From: a virus
DNA: 64,000 nucleotides
Strand: one strand, 5' to 3'
Virus record (IMG/VR): IMGVR_UViG_3300050821_003463
Coordinates: 30,544 to 94,543 of that record
Positions 15,502 to 22,659 of the stretch are shown piece after piece (the first letter of the stretch is position 1; each line of letters opens with the position of its first letter). Below the pieces are notes generated by a model, which did not search any database, had not been told where the DNA came from, and saw only the letters and a program-made list of their open reading frames with translations. The translations under genes were made by a program, and so were the position numbers.

Positions 15502-15710
15502 CGAAGGTCCCCGTTATTGCGGCGCAACAGGTCCGCGAAGGATTTACTGGCTTGGTCGTACCCGATGTCCCACAGCTTGCGCTCGCCTTCAGTCTTGCGC
15601 GGGTTATTGCGCTTCTCGATTCCCATCTTGTATCCGAGTGCGCCCAGTGCGATGATTTCCTCGCGATTGGTGAACTTGATTCCAGCGACAGCTTCTTTCA
15701 GACCCTTCAT
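15498..15710 (-). CDS. hypothetical protein, 70 aa
   Basis: A charged, mostly helical small protein with ATGA overlaps on both sides. It is not recognised. Confidence 0.6.
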   Translation of the reverse strand: MKGLKEAVAGIKFTNREEIIALGALGYKMGIEKRNNPRKTEGERKLWDIGYDQASKSFADLLRRNNGDLR

Positions 15711-16045
15711 TGTGCGACCTCCGGTAAATTCTTGTAGCCGATCAACTTTGCAACCGCGAGTATGACCGCAGCGTCAGCCGTGCCCTGAAGGAACGAACCG
15801 ATGTTGTAGCGATTCTTACTCGCCCACTGTGCTAGGGCTTGATCCGCCTGGGTGCCGAAGATATATCCCTTCCCTGACTTTGGCAACTTCCTAGCGTAGC
15901 GGTCAAGAGCTGTCTTTTGCCAGCCAGCCGCTCCGACAGGGAGAACTAGCCAGCTACGCGACGTCTCTCCCACAACTTCGTATCCTGCGTAGGTCACTTG
16001 GTACTCGTTTCGGACGTAGATGACCTCGCCCACTTTTGGTTTCAT
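15707..16045 (-). CDS. hypothetical protein, 112 aa
   Basis: The protein begins with a small beta barrel-like region (VGEVIYVRNEYQVTYAGYEV) and ends with a hydrophobic helix. An AGGAGG site precedes the ATG. It is not recognised. Confidence 0.6.
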   Translation of the reverse strand: MKPKVGEVIYVRNEYQVTYAGYEVVGETSRSWLVLPVGAAGWQKTALDRYARKLPKSGKGYIFGTQADQALAQWASKNRYNIGSFLQGTADAAVILAVAKLIGYKNLPEVAQ

Positions 16046-16054
16046 TCAATCCTC

Positions 16055-16879
16055 CTAGTTGTCGTTACACACTGCGTAATAGTGTTCTTCGTACATCTCC
16101 ACCAGCAACTTGTCGACCTTAGCATAGTCGGGCTTCGACTGCAAGGGAGAACTTTTATGCGCCTCTTCGAGCACCTTCAGACGCGCGCTCACGACGGAGC
16201 AAACCGTATCGAGTGACCACTTGCCCTGTCGAACTTCAAGCAACAGAGGCTTGTCGGGTCGAGGGTAGGTGATAGTGCCGGTCTGCAGTAGCTCAAAGCC
16301 TTCACTGCACAATCGGATCGCGTGCATCGCCGCCTTGGTGTCATACCCGTGCGTCTCCGTGAGTTCAGGGCGCTGTCCGTGCCTGCCCAGCCCCTTCTCT
16401 CCCAGGAGCCGCTTCATCTGCCCAGTTACGAAACCAGTGAAGTGCCCCGCCGCCGACTTCGCGACGATAGCGCCGCGCAGCTCACTCGCGTACGAGCCCC
16501 AGAGGGAGATATCCTGCATATCCCAGTTAAGCGCTAGCGCGTTCTCTGCGAAGAGAAAACTTAACGCAGTCGGGTTCCCCTGACACGCAAGCCGCGCCCA
16601 CCGACGCAGAGTGTACAATGTAATATCTGTATCCTCCGCGTTGTTGCGCCTGCTCATGTCACTAGTGCTCGTGACGCAGTGCTCGAACGGATGGAGCCCG
16701 AAGACGTGTTCCTTCGGCTCGATGAAGATGCCGTAGATATCTAGATCAGACTTCTCGGTCAGCCGCGCGCCGTGCAACGCAGAGCCGCCCTCGAAGAGAT
16801 GGAGCACATCTCTCGCCTCGCACGTTTGGCTAAACGCTGACTCGGTCACTGCATGCAGTAGCTGTTCTTTAGTTGCCAT
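16055..16879 (-). CDS. RlaP-like RNA-repair nucleotidyltransferase, 274 aa
   Basis: The motif GGSALHGARLTEKSDLDIYG at residues 31-50 is the GS…DxD signature of polymerase-beta-type nucleotidyltransferases, with Asp46 and Asp48 as metal ligands. A long helical C-terminal domain follows with HGYDTKAAMHAIRL near 177-190. This layout matches the predicted nucleotidyltransferase family RlaP (PF10127), named for its association with RNA ligases. Phage copies are thought to act in RNA repair, and an Rnl1-type ligase lies nearby. The substrate is unknown. Confidence 0.75.
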   Translation of the reverse strand: MATKEQLLHAVTESAFSQTCEARDVLHLFEGGSALHGARLTEKSDLDIYGIFIEPKEHVFGLHPFEHCVTSTSDMSRRNNAEDTDITLYTLRRWARLACQGNPTALSFLFAENALALNWDMQDISLWGSYASELRGAIVAKSAAGHFTGFVTGQMKRLLGEKGLGRHGQRPELTETHGYDTKAAMHAIRLCSEGFELLQTGTITYPRPDKPLLLEVRQGKWSLDTVCSVVSARLKVLEEAHKSSPLQSKPDYAKVDKLLVEMYEEHYYAVCNDN

Positions 16880-17337
16880 GCGATCCTCACTTTCGGTGCG
16901 AGTTCAAAGTACTCTTCCAGCGTTGTGCTCGGCGTGACGCCCAGATTGCGCGCGACGTTCTTCGCCCAGCGCTGCCAGTTGCCCGCATACCATTTTGCTA
17001 CCTGATTCAGCGTCATGTCCTGGCGATAATAGCGAGACTCCCCTATTAGCGCCTTCGCAATTTGGTGATCGAGCGCAGCCCAGCCCGCCGCGTCACTCTT
17101 GAAGATCACATGGTTCGCCTTGCCGATTCCGATCTGTCCTGGGTAGCGCTCACCGCGTCGCACCTTCAGGTCGCCCGGGTTGTGGTAGCGGTTAGGGATC
17201 GATCTGTATGTGTAAAAGCCCTCCGCGCGAGCAATCGCGTGTGCGAATAGATCAACTCTGTCCTGCGCCCAGCACGTACCCACCATACAGAAGCCGACCA
17301 ACTTCAGGATGACCAGCCGTAAGAGTGTGCGCGTCAT
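16846..17337 (-). CDS. secreted lysozyme/transglycosylase-like protein, 163 aa
   Basis: The ATG at 17337 overlaps the upstream stop (ATGA) and begins a signal peptide of about 25 residues ending in CWA-Q. The mature region contains AIARAEGFY near residue 35 with a Glu in the position of a lysozyme-type catalytic acid, then NRYHNPGDLKV, YPGQIGIGKANHVIF, DAAGWAALDHQI and YAGNWQRWAKNVARNLG. This pattern recurs in phage and bacterial proteins annotated as structural or lysozyme-fold hydrolases. With the GH108 enzyme it would be a second cell-wall enzyme, exported by Sec. Confidence 0.7.
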   Translation of the reverse strand: MTRTLLRLVILKLVGFCMVGTCWAQDRVDLFAHAIARAEGFYTYRSIPNRYHNPGDLKVRRGERYPGQIGIGKANHVIFKSDAAGWAALDHQIAKALIGESRYYRQDMTLNQVAKWYAGNWQRWAKNVARNLGVTPSTTLEEYFELAPKVRIAWQLKNSYCMQ

Positions 17338-17729
17338 TCGCACCCCGCATTCTCCGGATTCCCCCTGCTGAAGTCCCACATGGTTAGTTCTTTCGTTACC
17401 TGCTCGAACCTGTCGCACAAAAGATTCCCGGCGCTGCGTCGTGTCTTGAAGTCAATCGCACCTTCCAGGTATAGCTTCTCGATGAACCGAAACGCGTTGC
17501 CGAGATGCAGCAAGCCCTGCGCGCCTTGCGCGCCAGTTGTCGGTGGATTCTGAGCGCGCCGCGCCGCGTACGCGACTTCTAGATCGTACTCGCGCATCGC
17601 TTCGGAAAAGATCATCCTCGTGCCTGATGCCGTGCGCTCCGCAGTGAACCGGGGGATCGGGCGCAACGTCTCGATGTCCAGAGTGATATTCTCAGGTTCA
17701 GTGATACCAGATGGTTCAGGGTTATGCAT
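17334..17729 (-). CDS. hypothetical protein, 131 aa
   Basis: The protein has an acidic Pro/Glu-rich N-terminus and a helical core rich in Arg and Ala. It overlaps the secreted hydrolase gene by ATGA. It is not recognised. Confidence 0.6.
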   Translation of the reverse strand: MHNPEPSGITEPENITLDIETLRPIPRFTAERTASGTRMIFSEAMREYDLEVAYAARRAQNPPTTGAQGAQGLLHLGNAFRFIEKLYLEGAIDFKTRRSAGNLLCDRFEQVTKELTMWDFSRGNPENAGCE

Positions 17730-17738
17730 TGTATCCTC

Positions 17739-18221
17739 CTATTTGCCGACCGCTGCTGCGAATGCACTGCATGCTTCTGATTCGTCCGCTTCCATGTAGA
17801 TCAGTGAGTTGCCCGGGTTCTTGTGTCCCAGGTACGCGACCAATTCCGCTACTCCCATGCCGCCTTTGTAGCCCAGCCGCCCGCAGGTGTGTTTCAGAGA
17901 GTGCGGATGGAGCAGGTGCTTCGGGATTCCGACCTTCGCGCCGTAAGCCTGCATCCTGCGCCATACTGTCATGCGACACAGGGGGAAGAACTGTCCTTTC
18001 ATCCCGACCAGCGCCAGCTCATCTGGCAGCAACTTCTGGGTCGTCTTCTTGCTACCCTTCAGCCGCTGCACTACGAGGTGCCCGTCTATCACGTTCGCAT
18101 CCGTCAACGCAATTACTTCGCTGACGCGCAGACCGTGATTAAACATCACCGTGAACATCAGCCGGTCACTGCCCGTGACATCGAGAAACCGTCCCAGTTC
18201 GTCCTTCGTGAGTGATTTCAT
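17739..18221 (-). CDS. minimal tyrosine recombinase, catalytic domain only, 160 aa
   Basis: The protein contains only the C-terminal catalytic domain of tyrosine recombinases: the first Arg in NHGLRVSEV near residue 32, a Lys in the beta-hairpin (RLKGSKKT near 54), HPHSLKHT near 105-112 in place of the usual HxLRH, GHKNPG near 132 and the nucleophile Tyr in NSLIYME near 142. The core-binding domain is missing. The second Arg is replaced by Lys, so activity may be altered. No ribosome site precedes the ATG, and a promoter positioned only six bases upstream predicts a leaderless mRNA. Confidence 0.82.
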   Translation of the reverse strand: MKSLTKDELGRFLDVTGSDRLMFTVMFNHGLRVSEVIALTDANVIDGHLVVQRLKGSKKTTQKLLPDELALVGMKGQFFPLCRMTVWRRMQAYGAKVGIPKHLLHPHSLKHTCGRLGYKGGMGVAELVAYLGHKNPGNSLIYMEADESEACSAFAAAVGK

Positions 18222-18227
18222 GTTTCG

Positions 18228-18256
18228 ATACTACACGGTCGGGTCGACCTTGTCAA
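18228..18256 (-). promoter_or_regulatory. sigma70-type promoter TTGACA-17-TAGTAT
   Basis: The -35 TTGACA (18251-18256) and -10 TAGTAT (18228-18233) on the minus strand are 17 bases apart and lie in the 3' end of the 56-residue gene. The expected start point falls on or next to the A of the recombinase ATG. Confidence 0.75.
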
Positions 18257-18401
18257 CCCCCTTGAAGAGAATCGCTAGCCGCAGTACGTTCGCCTTTTGT
18301 TCGACCTCTGCTTTTGGCTTACGTTCGAGGACCACCTCGCCCTCAAGTAGCAGCGTCTGCGTGCCGTCCCACTCGTCTCGGATTGTGATTTCATTCGCCA
18401 T
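18231..18401 (-). CDS. hypothetical protein, 56 aa
   Basis: A small charged protein (beta-rich N-terminus, Lys/Glu helix) whose start overlaps the upstream stop. Its last codons contain the promoter of the recombinase gene. It is not recognised. Confidence 0.6.
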   Translation of the reverse strand: MANEITIRDEWDGTQTLLLEGEVVLERKPKAEVEQKANVLRLAILFKGVDKVDPTV

Positions 18402-18555
18402 CGCGCGTAGCCCTCTCCTGGCACTGTTTGCACAGATGCGTCTCAGTGACCTTGGGCGTGCCCTTGCCCACGCCGTACGTTAGCTTCGTACCGCAGGGCA
18501 GTGCGCCGCCGCTCACGACCTTGCCGTTATTGTCCAGCTTTCCGCATCCTGTCAT
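18391..18555 (-). CDS. small putative zinc protein, 54 aa
   Basis: Cysteines at C4, C21 and a CKQC pair near residues 42-45 suggest a treble-clef or ribbon zinc site. The start overlaps the upstream stop as ATGA. It is typical of small phage zinc proteins of unknown role. Confidence 0.65.
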   Translation of the reverse strand: MTGCGKLDNNGKVVSGGALPCGTKLTYGVGKGTPKVTETHLCKQCQERATRDGE

Positions 18556-18773
18556 GATGTCCTCTGATTCGGATATGTCATCCGAGGAAAACGCATCTTC
18601 CCATATTGTCCCGGGCTTGTGCGGTTGTCGCTATCCTCATCTACCACTACCGCGCCACAGTCGATGCACCAGCGCACGACGGCATCGCTCGCGGCACCGT
18701 GCCGTCGATAGATTTCAATGAGCATGTGATCATGCCCATCGCACTTATCTTTGACGGAGTCCATCCCCCTCAT
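18552..18773 (-). CDS. hypothetical protein with WCIDCG motif, 73 aa
   Basis: An N-terminal CDGHDH segment and a central WCIDCGAVVVDEDSDN make a probable zinc site, and the protein ends with a PGQYGKMRFP motif that recurs in small phage proteins of unknown function. It is translationally coupled on both sides. Confidence 0.65.
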   Translation of the reverse strand: MRGMDSVKDKCDGHDHMLIEIYRRHGAASDAVVRWCIDCGAVVVDEDSDNRTSPGQYGKMRFPRMTYPNQRTS

Positions 18774-18970
18774 CGCTTGCCAGCCTTGCCCGACTCTGGG
18801 TCCATGACACTACTTGCGTACGCAGTCTTCACGGTCCAGACGCGCCGGTCGCCCTTGAACGCGATGACCATACCCGCCTTCGGCTTGAGCGATTCATCCA
18901 CCCAGTCGACCTTGTTGATCTCGCCCTGAGACGCGGGCGTTGTGAGGTGGCACTGCATCTGTAGACTCAT
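18770..18970 (-). CDS. hypothetical protein, 66 aa
   Basis: Started at ATG 18970, overlapping the upstream stop as ATGA, the protein has a KAGMVIAFKGDRRVWTVKTAY core typical of small phage beta-barrel proteins (key residues K-G-M and W-V). The longer frame is the shadow of the next gene. Function is unknown. Confidence 0.65.
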   Translation of the reverse strand: MSLQMQCHLTTPASQGEINKVDWVDESLKPKAGMVIAFKGDRRVWTVKTAYASSVMDPESGKAGKR

Positions 18971-19107
18971 CGCGCACCGCCACGTTGCGTGAACAGCCCG
19001 CTCTGGTGTCGGGGACCGATCTGCTGGATCGCCGCGCGCATACGCACGATAGTCCAGTCCTGCGACGGGTCCGACTTCTGAAGCAGCTTCTCGATTAGCT
19101 TTCGCAT
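18967..19107 (-). CDS. hypothetical basic protein, 46 aa
   Basis: A small Arg/Gln-rich protein with an amphipathic N-terminal helix. AGGAG lies 7 bases ahead of the ATG and a strong promoter is just upstream, so this is the first gene of a transcription unit. It is not recognised. Confidence 0.6.
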   Translation of the reverse strand: MRKLIEKLLQKSDPSQDWTIVRMRAAIQQIGPRHQSGLFTQRGGAR

Positions 19108-19128
19108 GATGTTCTCCTATCCTCGAAA

Positions 19129-19157
19129 ATACTATCAGCACCCCAGGTCGCTGTCAA
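19129..19157 (-). promoter_or_regulatory. sigma70-type promoter TTGACA-17-TAGTAT
   Basis: The -35 TTGACA (19152-19157) and -10 TAGTAT (19129-19134) are identical to those of the recombinase promoter. It lies in the gap after the gene at 19169 and would start transcription of the small-gene run at 19107. Confidence 0.8.
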
Positions 19158-19168
19158 GAGATAAAATC

Positions 19169-19381
19169 TCACCGGAAGTGCCTTCCTGTCTTCGGCGCGG
19201 AGGGGATTGGCTTCTTCGCCGTCAGACGATACGTAAGATAGTTAGACGGCTGAGGCACGACGATTGAGAAAACTTCCCAACCATCCTGTGCCCACTCGTT
19301 GCACGCTTGCTGTATCTTGTCGGGTTGCGTCCAACTGTCGACATTGTTTACGACTATGCGCGAACGGAATTCATATGTCAT
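19169..19381 (-). CDS. DUF4177-like small protein ending in GRHFR, 70 aa
   Basis: The fold looks like two beta strands around a helix with NEWAQDGWEVFSIV, similar to DUF4177-type proteins of phages. The last residues KTGRHFR match a C-terminal peptide shared with four other proteins in this window. The start overlaps the SWIM-protein stop as ATGA. Confidence 0.7.
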   Translation of the reverse strand: MTYEFRSRIVVNNVDSWTQPDKIQQACNEWAQDGWEVFSIVVPQPSNYLTYRLTAKKPIPSAPKTGRHFR

Positions 19382-20406
19382 CGAAATTTTCTCCCAGTGG
19401 TAAAAAGGGGCTTGCTCGCACCAGCCGGTAACGCTGGCGTGCCCGCCGCTGCCTGCTGTCGAAGGAACTTCTGGAACGCTTCCTGCTGATCTTCCGGCAT
19501 CAGCGCGACCGGCGCAGCGCTCGGCTTGACGCCTTCTGATAGCATGACCTTCAGGATGTGCTTACACTCTGTACGTGGGGAGTGCTGCGTAAAGTTAGGG
19601 CACGAGCAAGCCCAGCCCTCAGCCGTTGTCGAGCCCTTCGGATTCACAGTGCGACTGACCACGTAGGGTGCCTTCGCCGTGCCTTGCACAGTCCACTGCG
19701 TTGTCCACATCGGGGAGTTCGACTTCGGCAGTTTTCGCACCTCACCGTTCTTCATCGGAGGTGTGACCTTCTTTACCTTCACGAAAGACGGCTTTACGTG
19801 ATCTTCGATATTCACAGTTCCCTTTCCGCTGCAGGCAGGGCAATGCGTGCCCGACCAGTCTGCCTGATTGTGATACAGATTGCAACCGAGACAGCGCACG
19901 ACAGCGTACTCTATCTTCGGTCCAAAGACTTGCGCCCAGCTTTTAATTTTCTGAGAAACCTGCTCCACCGTAGTCGGCGCAGTGATCGTGTCGCCCCACT
20001 TCTCGTACTTCCACATCGGCTTGCCGTCTTCGAGCACTCCACCTGAAGTGTCATTGAGCGCGCGCCGATAGTAGCCCTTCAGGTTGCTGTGGATGGGAAC
20101 TGTAGGTTTTTCTTCCATCGCGTCCGCGTTATCCCAGATACCGGTTATGTCTTTCTGGAACGGAGACGCATAGTGGATGGGGTGTTTCGACAGCGGTATC
20201 CTGGGCGTCTCGTTCGTTATGGTCTTGACCTTCTTGCCGCACTTCGTGCAAGTGAAAACTATCTTGGTGCCCGCCCAGTCTGCTGCGCCCACCGTGTTGA
20301 AGTGCGCGCACTTTGCCTGCTCAACGCGACAGGATGAGCATAGCCCGTCCCCGTGGGGAAAGTCTTCCGTATGGGTCGCGCACTTCGAGCAGTTGACTTT
20401 TGCCAT
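19378..20406 (-). CDS. SWIM zinc-finger protein ending in GRKFR, 342 aa
   Basis: The N-terminus has two CxxC pairs (CSKC near residue 6, CSSC near 23), followed by CTKCGKK near 53, and a middle C-x2-C…C-x2-C ribbon (CLGCN…CPACS near 175-195). Near residue 270 the pattern WACSCPNF…TECKHILKVML is a SWIM zinc finger (CxC…CxH), a domain tied to DNA or protein contacts. ATG 20406 follows GGAGG by five bases. The C-terminus TTGRKFR matches the shared tail peptide. DNA binding is probable but unproven. Confidence 0.8.
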   Translation of the reverse strand: MAKVNCSKCATHTEDFPHGDGLCSSCRVEQAKCAHFNTVGAADWAGTKIVFTCTKCGKKVKTITNETPRIPLSKHPIHYASPFQKDITGIWDNADAMEEKPTVPIHSNLKGYYRRALNDTSGGVLEDGKPMWKYEKWGDTITAPTTVEQVSQKIKSWAQVFGPKIEYAVVRCLGCNLYHNQADWSGTHCPACSGKGTVNIEDHVKPSFVKVKKVTPPMKNGEVRKLPKSNSPMWTTQWTVQGTAKAPYVVSRTVNPKGSTTAEGWACSCPNFTQHSPRTECKHILKVMLSEGVKPSAAPVALMPEDQQEAFQKFLRQQAAAGTPALPAGASKPLFTTGRKFR

Positions 20407-20420
20407 CACATCCTCCGGTT

Positions 20421-20457
20421 AAAAATGAGGCTGGCTACCCGACGGATCGGACCAGCC
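20421..20457 (-). terminator. probable intrinsic terminator
   Basis: On the minus strand GGCTGG and CCAGCC form a stem with an inner CCGA/TCGG helix, followed after TCA by TTTTT (plus-strand A-run 20421-20425). It lies between the 30-residue peptide gene and the SWIM gene. Confidence 0.6.
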
Positions 20458-20476
20458 CCTGCCAACAACAAAAACT

Positions 20477-20569
20477 TTACGCCCGTACCCAGGCTTCCAG
20501 CTTCGCGACGATCCACATCACTTCAAGCAGGATAAACATGCCCAGCCCTTCGGTCACCCATGCGCGCAT
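20477..20569 (-). CDS. membrane peptide, 30 aa
   Basis: One hydrophobic segment (residues 9-22) is flanked by charged ends, and a GGAGGG site lies 4 bases before the ATG. Its small size makes function unknowable from sequence, but the strong ribosome site supports translation. Confidence 0.5.
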   Translation of the reverse strand: MRAWVTEGLGMFILLEVMWIVAKLEAWVRA

Positions 20570-20598
20570 AGAACCCTCCCGTGTACTTTGTATACTGA

Positions 20599-20624
20599 TG
20601 CTCCAATCCCGTTAGACTGGAGCA
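20599..20624. repeat. inverted repeat TGCTCCA/TGGAGCA
   Basis: Perfect 7-bp arms with a 12-base loop lie between two small genes. No U-tract follows on either strand, so the role (weak terminator, RNA processing site, operator) is open. Confidence 0.4.
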
Positions 20625-20665
20625 CCAATTTGGCGTCATGCCCGTTCTTTGCGTTTACAGCCCGT

Positions 20666-20836
20666 TTAAGCGCCCCAGGTTTCGTGGGGTGCCTGAGACT
20701 CACCTTTGCCCTCCGACCCCCTGTTTTCGGGCGGGAAAGTGGGTACGTTTGCGGGTACAGTGAGCCCGCAGCACCCACATCGCCAGGACACCCCGTACTT
20801 TTGGGGTCGGGGGAGTCCGCAGCGAGGACAGCTCAT
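20666..20836 (-). CDS. small double zinc-ribbon protein, 56 aa
   Basis: CPRCG at residues 3-7 and CGCCG at 20-24 form a compact zinc ribbon, followed by a polar tail. Its ATG overlaps the upstream stop. Likely a metal-binding structural or regulatory peptide. Confidence 0.65.
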   Translation of the reverse strand: MSCPRCGLPRPQKYGVSWRCGCCGLTVPANVPTFPPENRGSEGKGESQAPHETWGA

Positions 20837-21018
20837 CGAGTCCTCCGCGCCTGCTCGCCCTCATCCTCCCACCCCGTGTACGGCTCAGGGGTAGGCTGCT
20901 GGCGACAGTCGGCGCATAGGAGTTCCGTCTCGCTCACGGTCACGCCACACGCACCGCACAGGTTAACCCGTGGCTTGCGCTGTTGGTTGATGCGGGCTTC
21001 CTTCGCTCCGTACGACAT
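20833..21018 (-). CDS. small zinc-ribbon protein, 61 aa
   Basis: CGACG near residue 21 and CADC near residue 35 form a CxxC…CxxC ribbon in a basic protein. It overlaps the preceding zinc protein gene, so two adjacent genes encode similar ribbons. Confidence 0.65.
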   Translation of the reverse strand: MSYGAKEARINQQRKPRVNLCGACGVTVSETELLCADCRQQPTPEPYTGWEDEGEQARRTR

Positions 21019-21019
21019 G

Positions 21020-21439
21020 TCAATTTCCTCCTGCGGCTGCTGCCGCTGCTAGATTCAAGCTGATGATATGCGGAAAGCAGGCATCAGTATGGTACTGCTT
21101 CGCTGTGAAGTCAACATAAAAATACGATGTCTTGACGATGGCGTGCCAGGATGACTTGTTATAGGCAGCGCTGTCGTGCTTGCCGAGGGAGTAGAGCGTT
21201 GGATCGGGGTTATGCTGTCCAAAGGCGTAGTCGACTCCATGCGGATAGATGCTGAAGTCGTAGCGAGATAGTTCTCCCTGGTAGCCCTCTGTGCGTGCAA
21301 AGCGGATGAAGGCGTCGCTCGTGCTATCGCACATGCAGTACGCACCGTCGGGAGTGTCGAGCCCGTACAGCCCGGGCTCGCAGTTCTTGCTATGCCGAGA
21401 CTCCGCGAACTTCTCGATGAGTTTCATGAGTTCATCCAT
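21020..21439 (-). CDS. possible papain-fold protein, 139 aa
   Basis: A CMCDSTSDAFIRFAR helix near residues 35-49 (possible nucleophile Cys), WHAIV near 98 (His) and YVDFTAKQY near 107-115 (Asp) follow the Cys-His-Asp order of papain-like or transglutaminase-like folds. The VDxTAxQ segment resembles one in the 137-residue protein at 30668. The tail is an Ala run. Catalysis is inference from residue order. Confidence 0.55.
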   Translation of the reverse strand: MDELMKLIEKFAESRHSKNCEPGLYGLDTPDGAYCMCDSTSDAFIRFARTEGYQGELSRYDFSIYPHGVDYAFGQHNPDPTLYSLGKHDSAAYNKSSWHAIVKTSYFYVDFTAKQYHTDACFPHIISLNLAAAAAAGGN

Positions 21440-21441
21440 CG

Positions 21442-21648
21442 CTAGTTGCCCTCGAAGAACAGATTGTTGTGTTCGTGTTCACGCTCCAATGCCACAATGA
21501 GCACACGTATCGCAGCCTTCCCTCGTTCCGTCAGAGGGTCGTTGATCATCCAGAACTTCAGGCGTCGTGCCACTTCGTCGAAGTTAAGCCTGTGGTCCCT
21601 GGTGTACAAGCGACCGTCACCGCTGTAGTAGATATCTTCCTGTGGCAT
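21442..21648 (-). CDS. hypothetical protein, 68 aa
   Basis: A helical protein with a Tyr/Arg-rich N-terminus and a Glu/His-rich C-terminus (EREHEHNN). It is packed directly upstream of the papain-fold candidate and is not recognised. Confidence 0.6.
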   Translation of the reverse strand: MPQEDIYYSGDGRLYTRDHRLNFDEVARRLKFWMINDPLTERGKAAIRVLIVALEREHEHNNLFFEGN

Positions 21649-21670
21649 AGTTTCCTCCGAGTGAAATGAT

Positions 21671-21700
21671 CGAGCGGGTTGGTGGTCCCCGCCCGATTTT
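21671..21700 (+). terminator. hairpin with U-tract, plus strand
   Basis: CGAGCGGG and CCCGCCCG form a stem with one mismatch, followed by ATTTT on the plus strand. It is antisense to the surrounding genes and could stop antisense transcripts or act as a bidirectional hairpin. Confidence 0.35.
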
Positions 21701-21755
21701 ACTGAGACGACTTAGCGCGCCTCGTTGCTCCACGCCTCAGCGGGAATCGTTGCAT
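21699..21755 (-). CDS. possible 18-aa basic peptide
   Basis: The ATG overlaps the stop of the upstream gene as TAATG, the coupling used elsewhere in this genome. The product is an Arg-rich 18-mer. It may be a chance frame. Confidence 0.25.
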   Translation of the reverse strand: MQRFPLRRGATRRAKSSQ

Positions 21756-22060
21756 TAGCTTCCGGTGCATTTTATATGAGTGCCATCGTGCAACGTCCAG
21801 AGAGTCCGACAAAGCGACCCCCTGGGAAGAGGTTTGCCACATGAGGAGCAGCGATCCTCGCGTGCGATCTTGCCGATGGCGGACTGTATGACATCAGTGA
21901 GCGGGATTGACTTGCTGACCGGCGCGCGTAGCCCTTTGATGATCGATAGCGCGCCGCGTCTATCGCTCACATGCATGCCGCCCAGCTTCGAGCGTTTCAG
22001 CATGAGTTGTGCGAGCAGTATAACGGGGGAGTCCGGTACGCCGACGCCCCAGTTATCCAT
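21755..22060 (-). CDS. hypothetical protein with CSSC/C zinc pattern, 101 aa
   Basis: The first 65 residues are helical and basic. The C-terminus holds CSSCGKPLPRGSLC and a final Cys near residue 98, a probable zinc knuckle of the form used to bind nucleic acid. It is not recognised. Confidence 0.6.
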   Translation of the reverse strand: MDNWGVGVPDSPVILLAQLMLKRSKLGGMHVSDRRGALSIIKGLRAPVSKSIPLTDVIQSAIGKIAREDRCSSCGKPLPRGSLCRTLWTLHDGTHIKCTGS

Positions 22061-22289
22061 TCTTAGCTCCTAACTGCTGCTGCTTGTGAGCGTCGAGCCG
22101 TTTTCCAACTGCGTCGCCCAGGTCATTTACATTTGATTTCACAGCCAGCGTACTGTTTGACGGTGCGTTGAAGAGGACGAGATCGTACACACAACCCTCG
22201 CACTCTTGGATGCCGACGTACTTCGCGCCAGCCTTCTCGACTTGCTGCTTGAGATACTGCTCGTAGACATCATCCAGCATTCGCTTCAT
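22053..22289 (-). CDS. hypothetical protein, 78 aa
   Basis: A central IQECEGCVYDLVLFN segment resembles the core of small nuclease-like or PD-(D/E)XK-like strands, but no catalytic set is complete. It is coupled to both neighbours by overlaps. Confidence 0.6.
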   Translation of the reverse strand: MKRMLDDVYEQYLKQQVEKAGAKYVGIQECEGCVYDLVLFNAPSNSTLAVKSNVNDLGDAVGKRLDAHKQQQLGAKNG

Positions 22290-22447
22290 TGATTCCTTCC
22301 GTAGATACAGCCTATGCCGTACATCGCAGCGTCGATTACCTTCTTCGCCGCCCGCAGCGTCATGCTACGGGGGCGAAGCACAAGGCGAGCGACGCGTCGC
22401 CAGTAGACGTCACGCTCCGCTGCTGTGTAGAGTAGCGCGTCCCTCAT
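22286..22447 (-). CDS. hypothetical basic protein, 53 aa
   Basis: An Arg-rich helical protein with ATGA overlaps at both ends, which supports it despite its size. It is not recognised. Confidence 0.55.
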   Translation of the reverse strand: MRDALLYTAAERDVYWRRVARLVLRPRSMTLRAAKKVIDAAMYGIGCIYGRNQ

Positions 22448-22659
22448 CGTTTGCCTCGATTCAGTTCCGCGTTCAACCTCTGGAACGGAGTCTCGGCGCG
22501 GGGAGGTGGAGTCGCGAGGACGCAGAGTACAGGGAAGCCACAGATGGTCTGTTCAACCAGCCGTGTCTTGAACCCGACAGAGCGCAGGCTGAGCGCTCTC
22601 GCGATAGCTTGATTCAACCCTGCGACTGTTAAAGGAAGCGTACAACTGATCTCTTCCAT
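22444..22659 (-). CDS. hypothetical protein, 71 aa
   Basis: Started at ATG 22659 behind GAGGAG, the protein has a helix followed by a strand with CGFPVLCVLAT. The frame is open further upstream but that part lies over the membrane peptide gene. It is not recognised. Confidence 0.55.
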   Translation of the reverse strand: MEEISCTLPLTVAGLNQAIARALSLRSVGFKTRLVEQTICGFPVLCVLATPPPRAETPFQRLNAELNRGKR

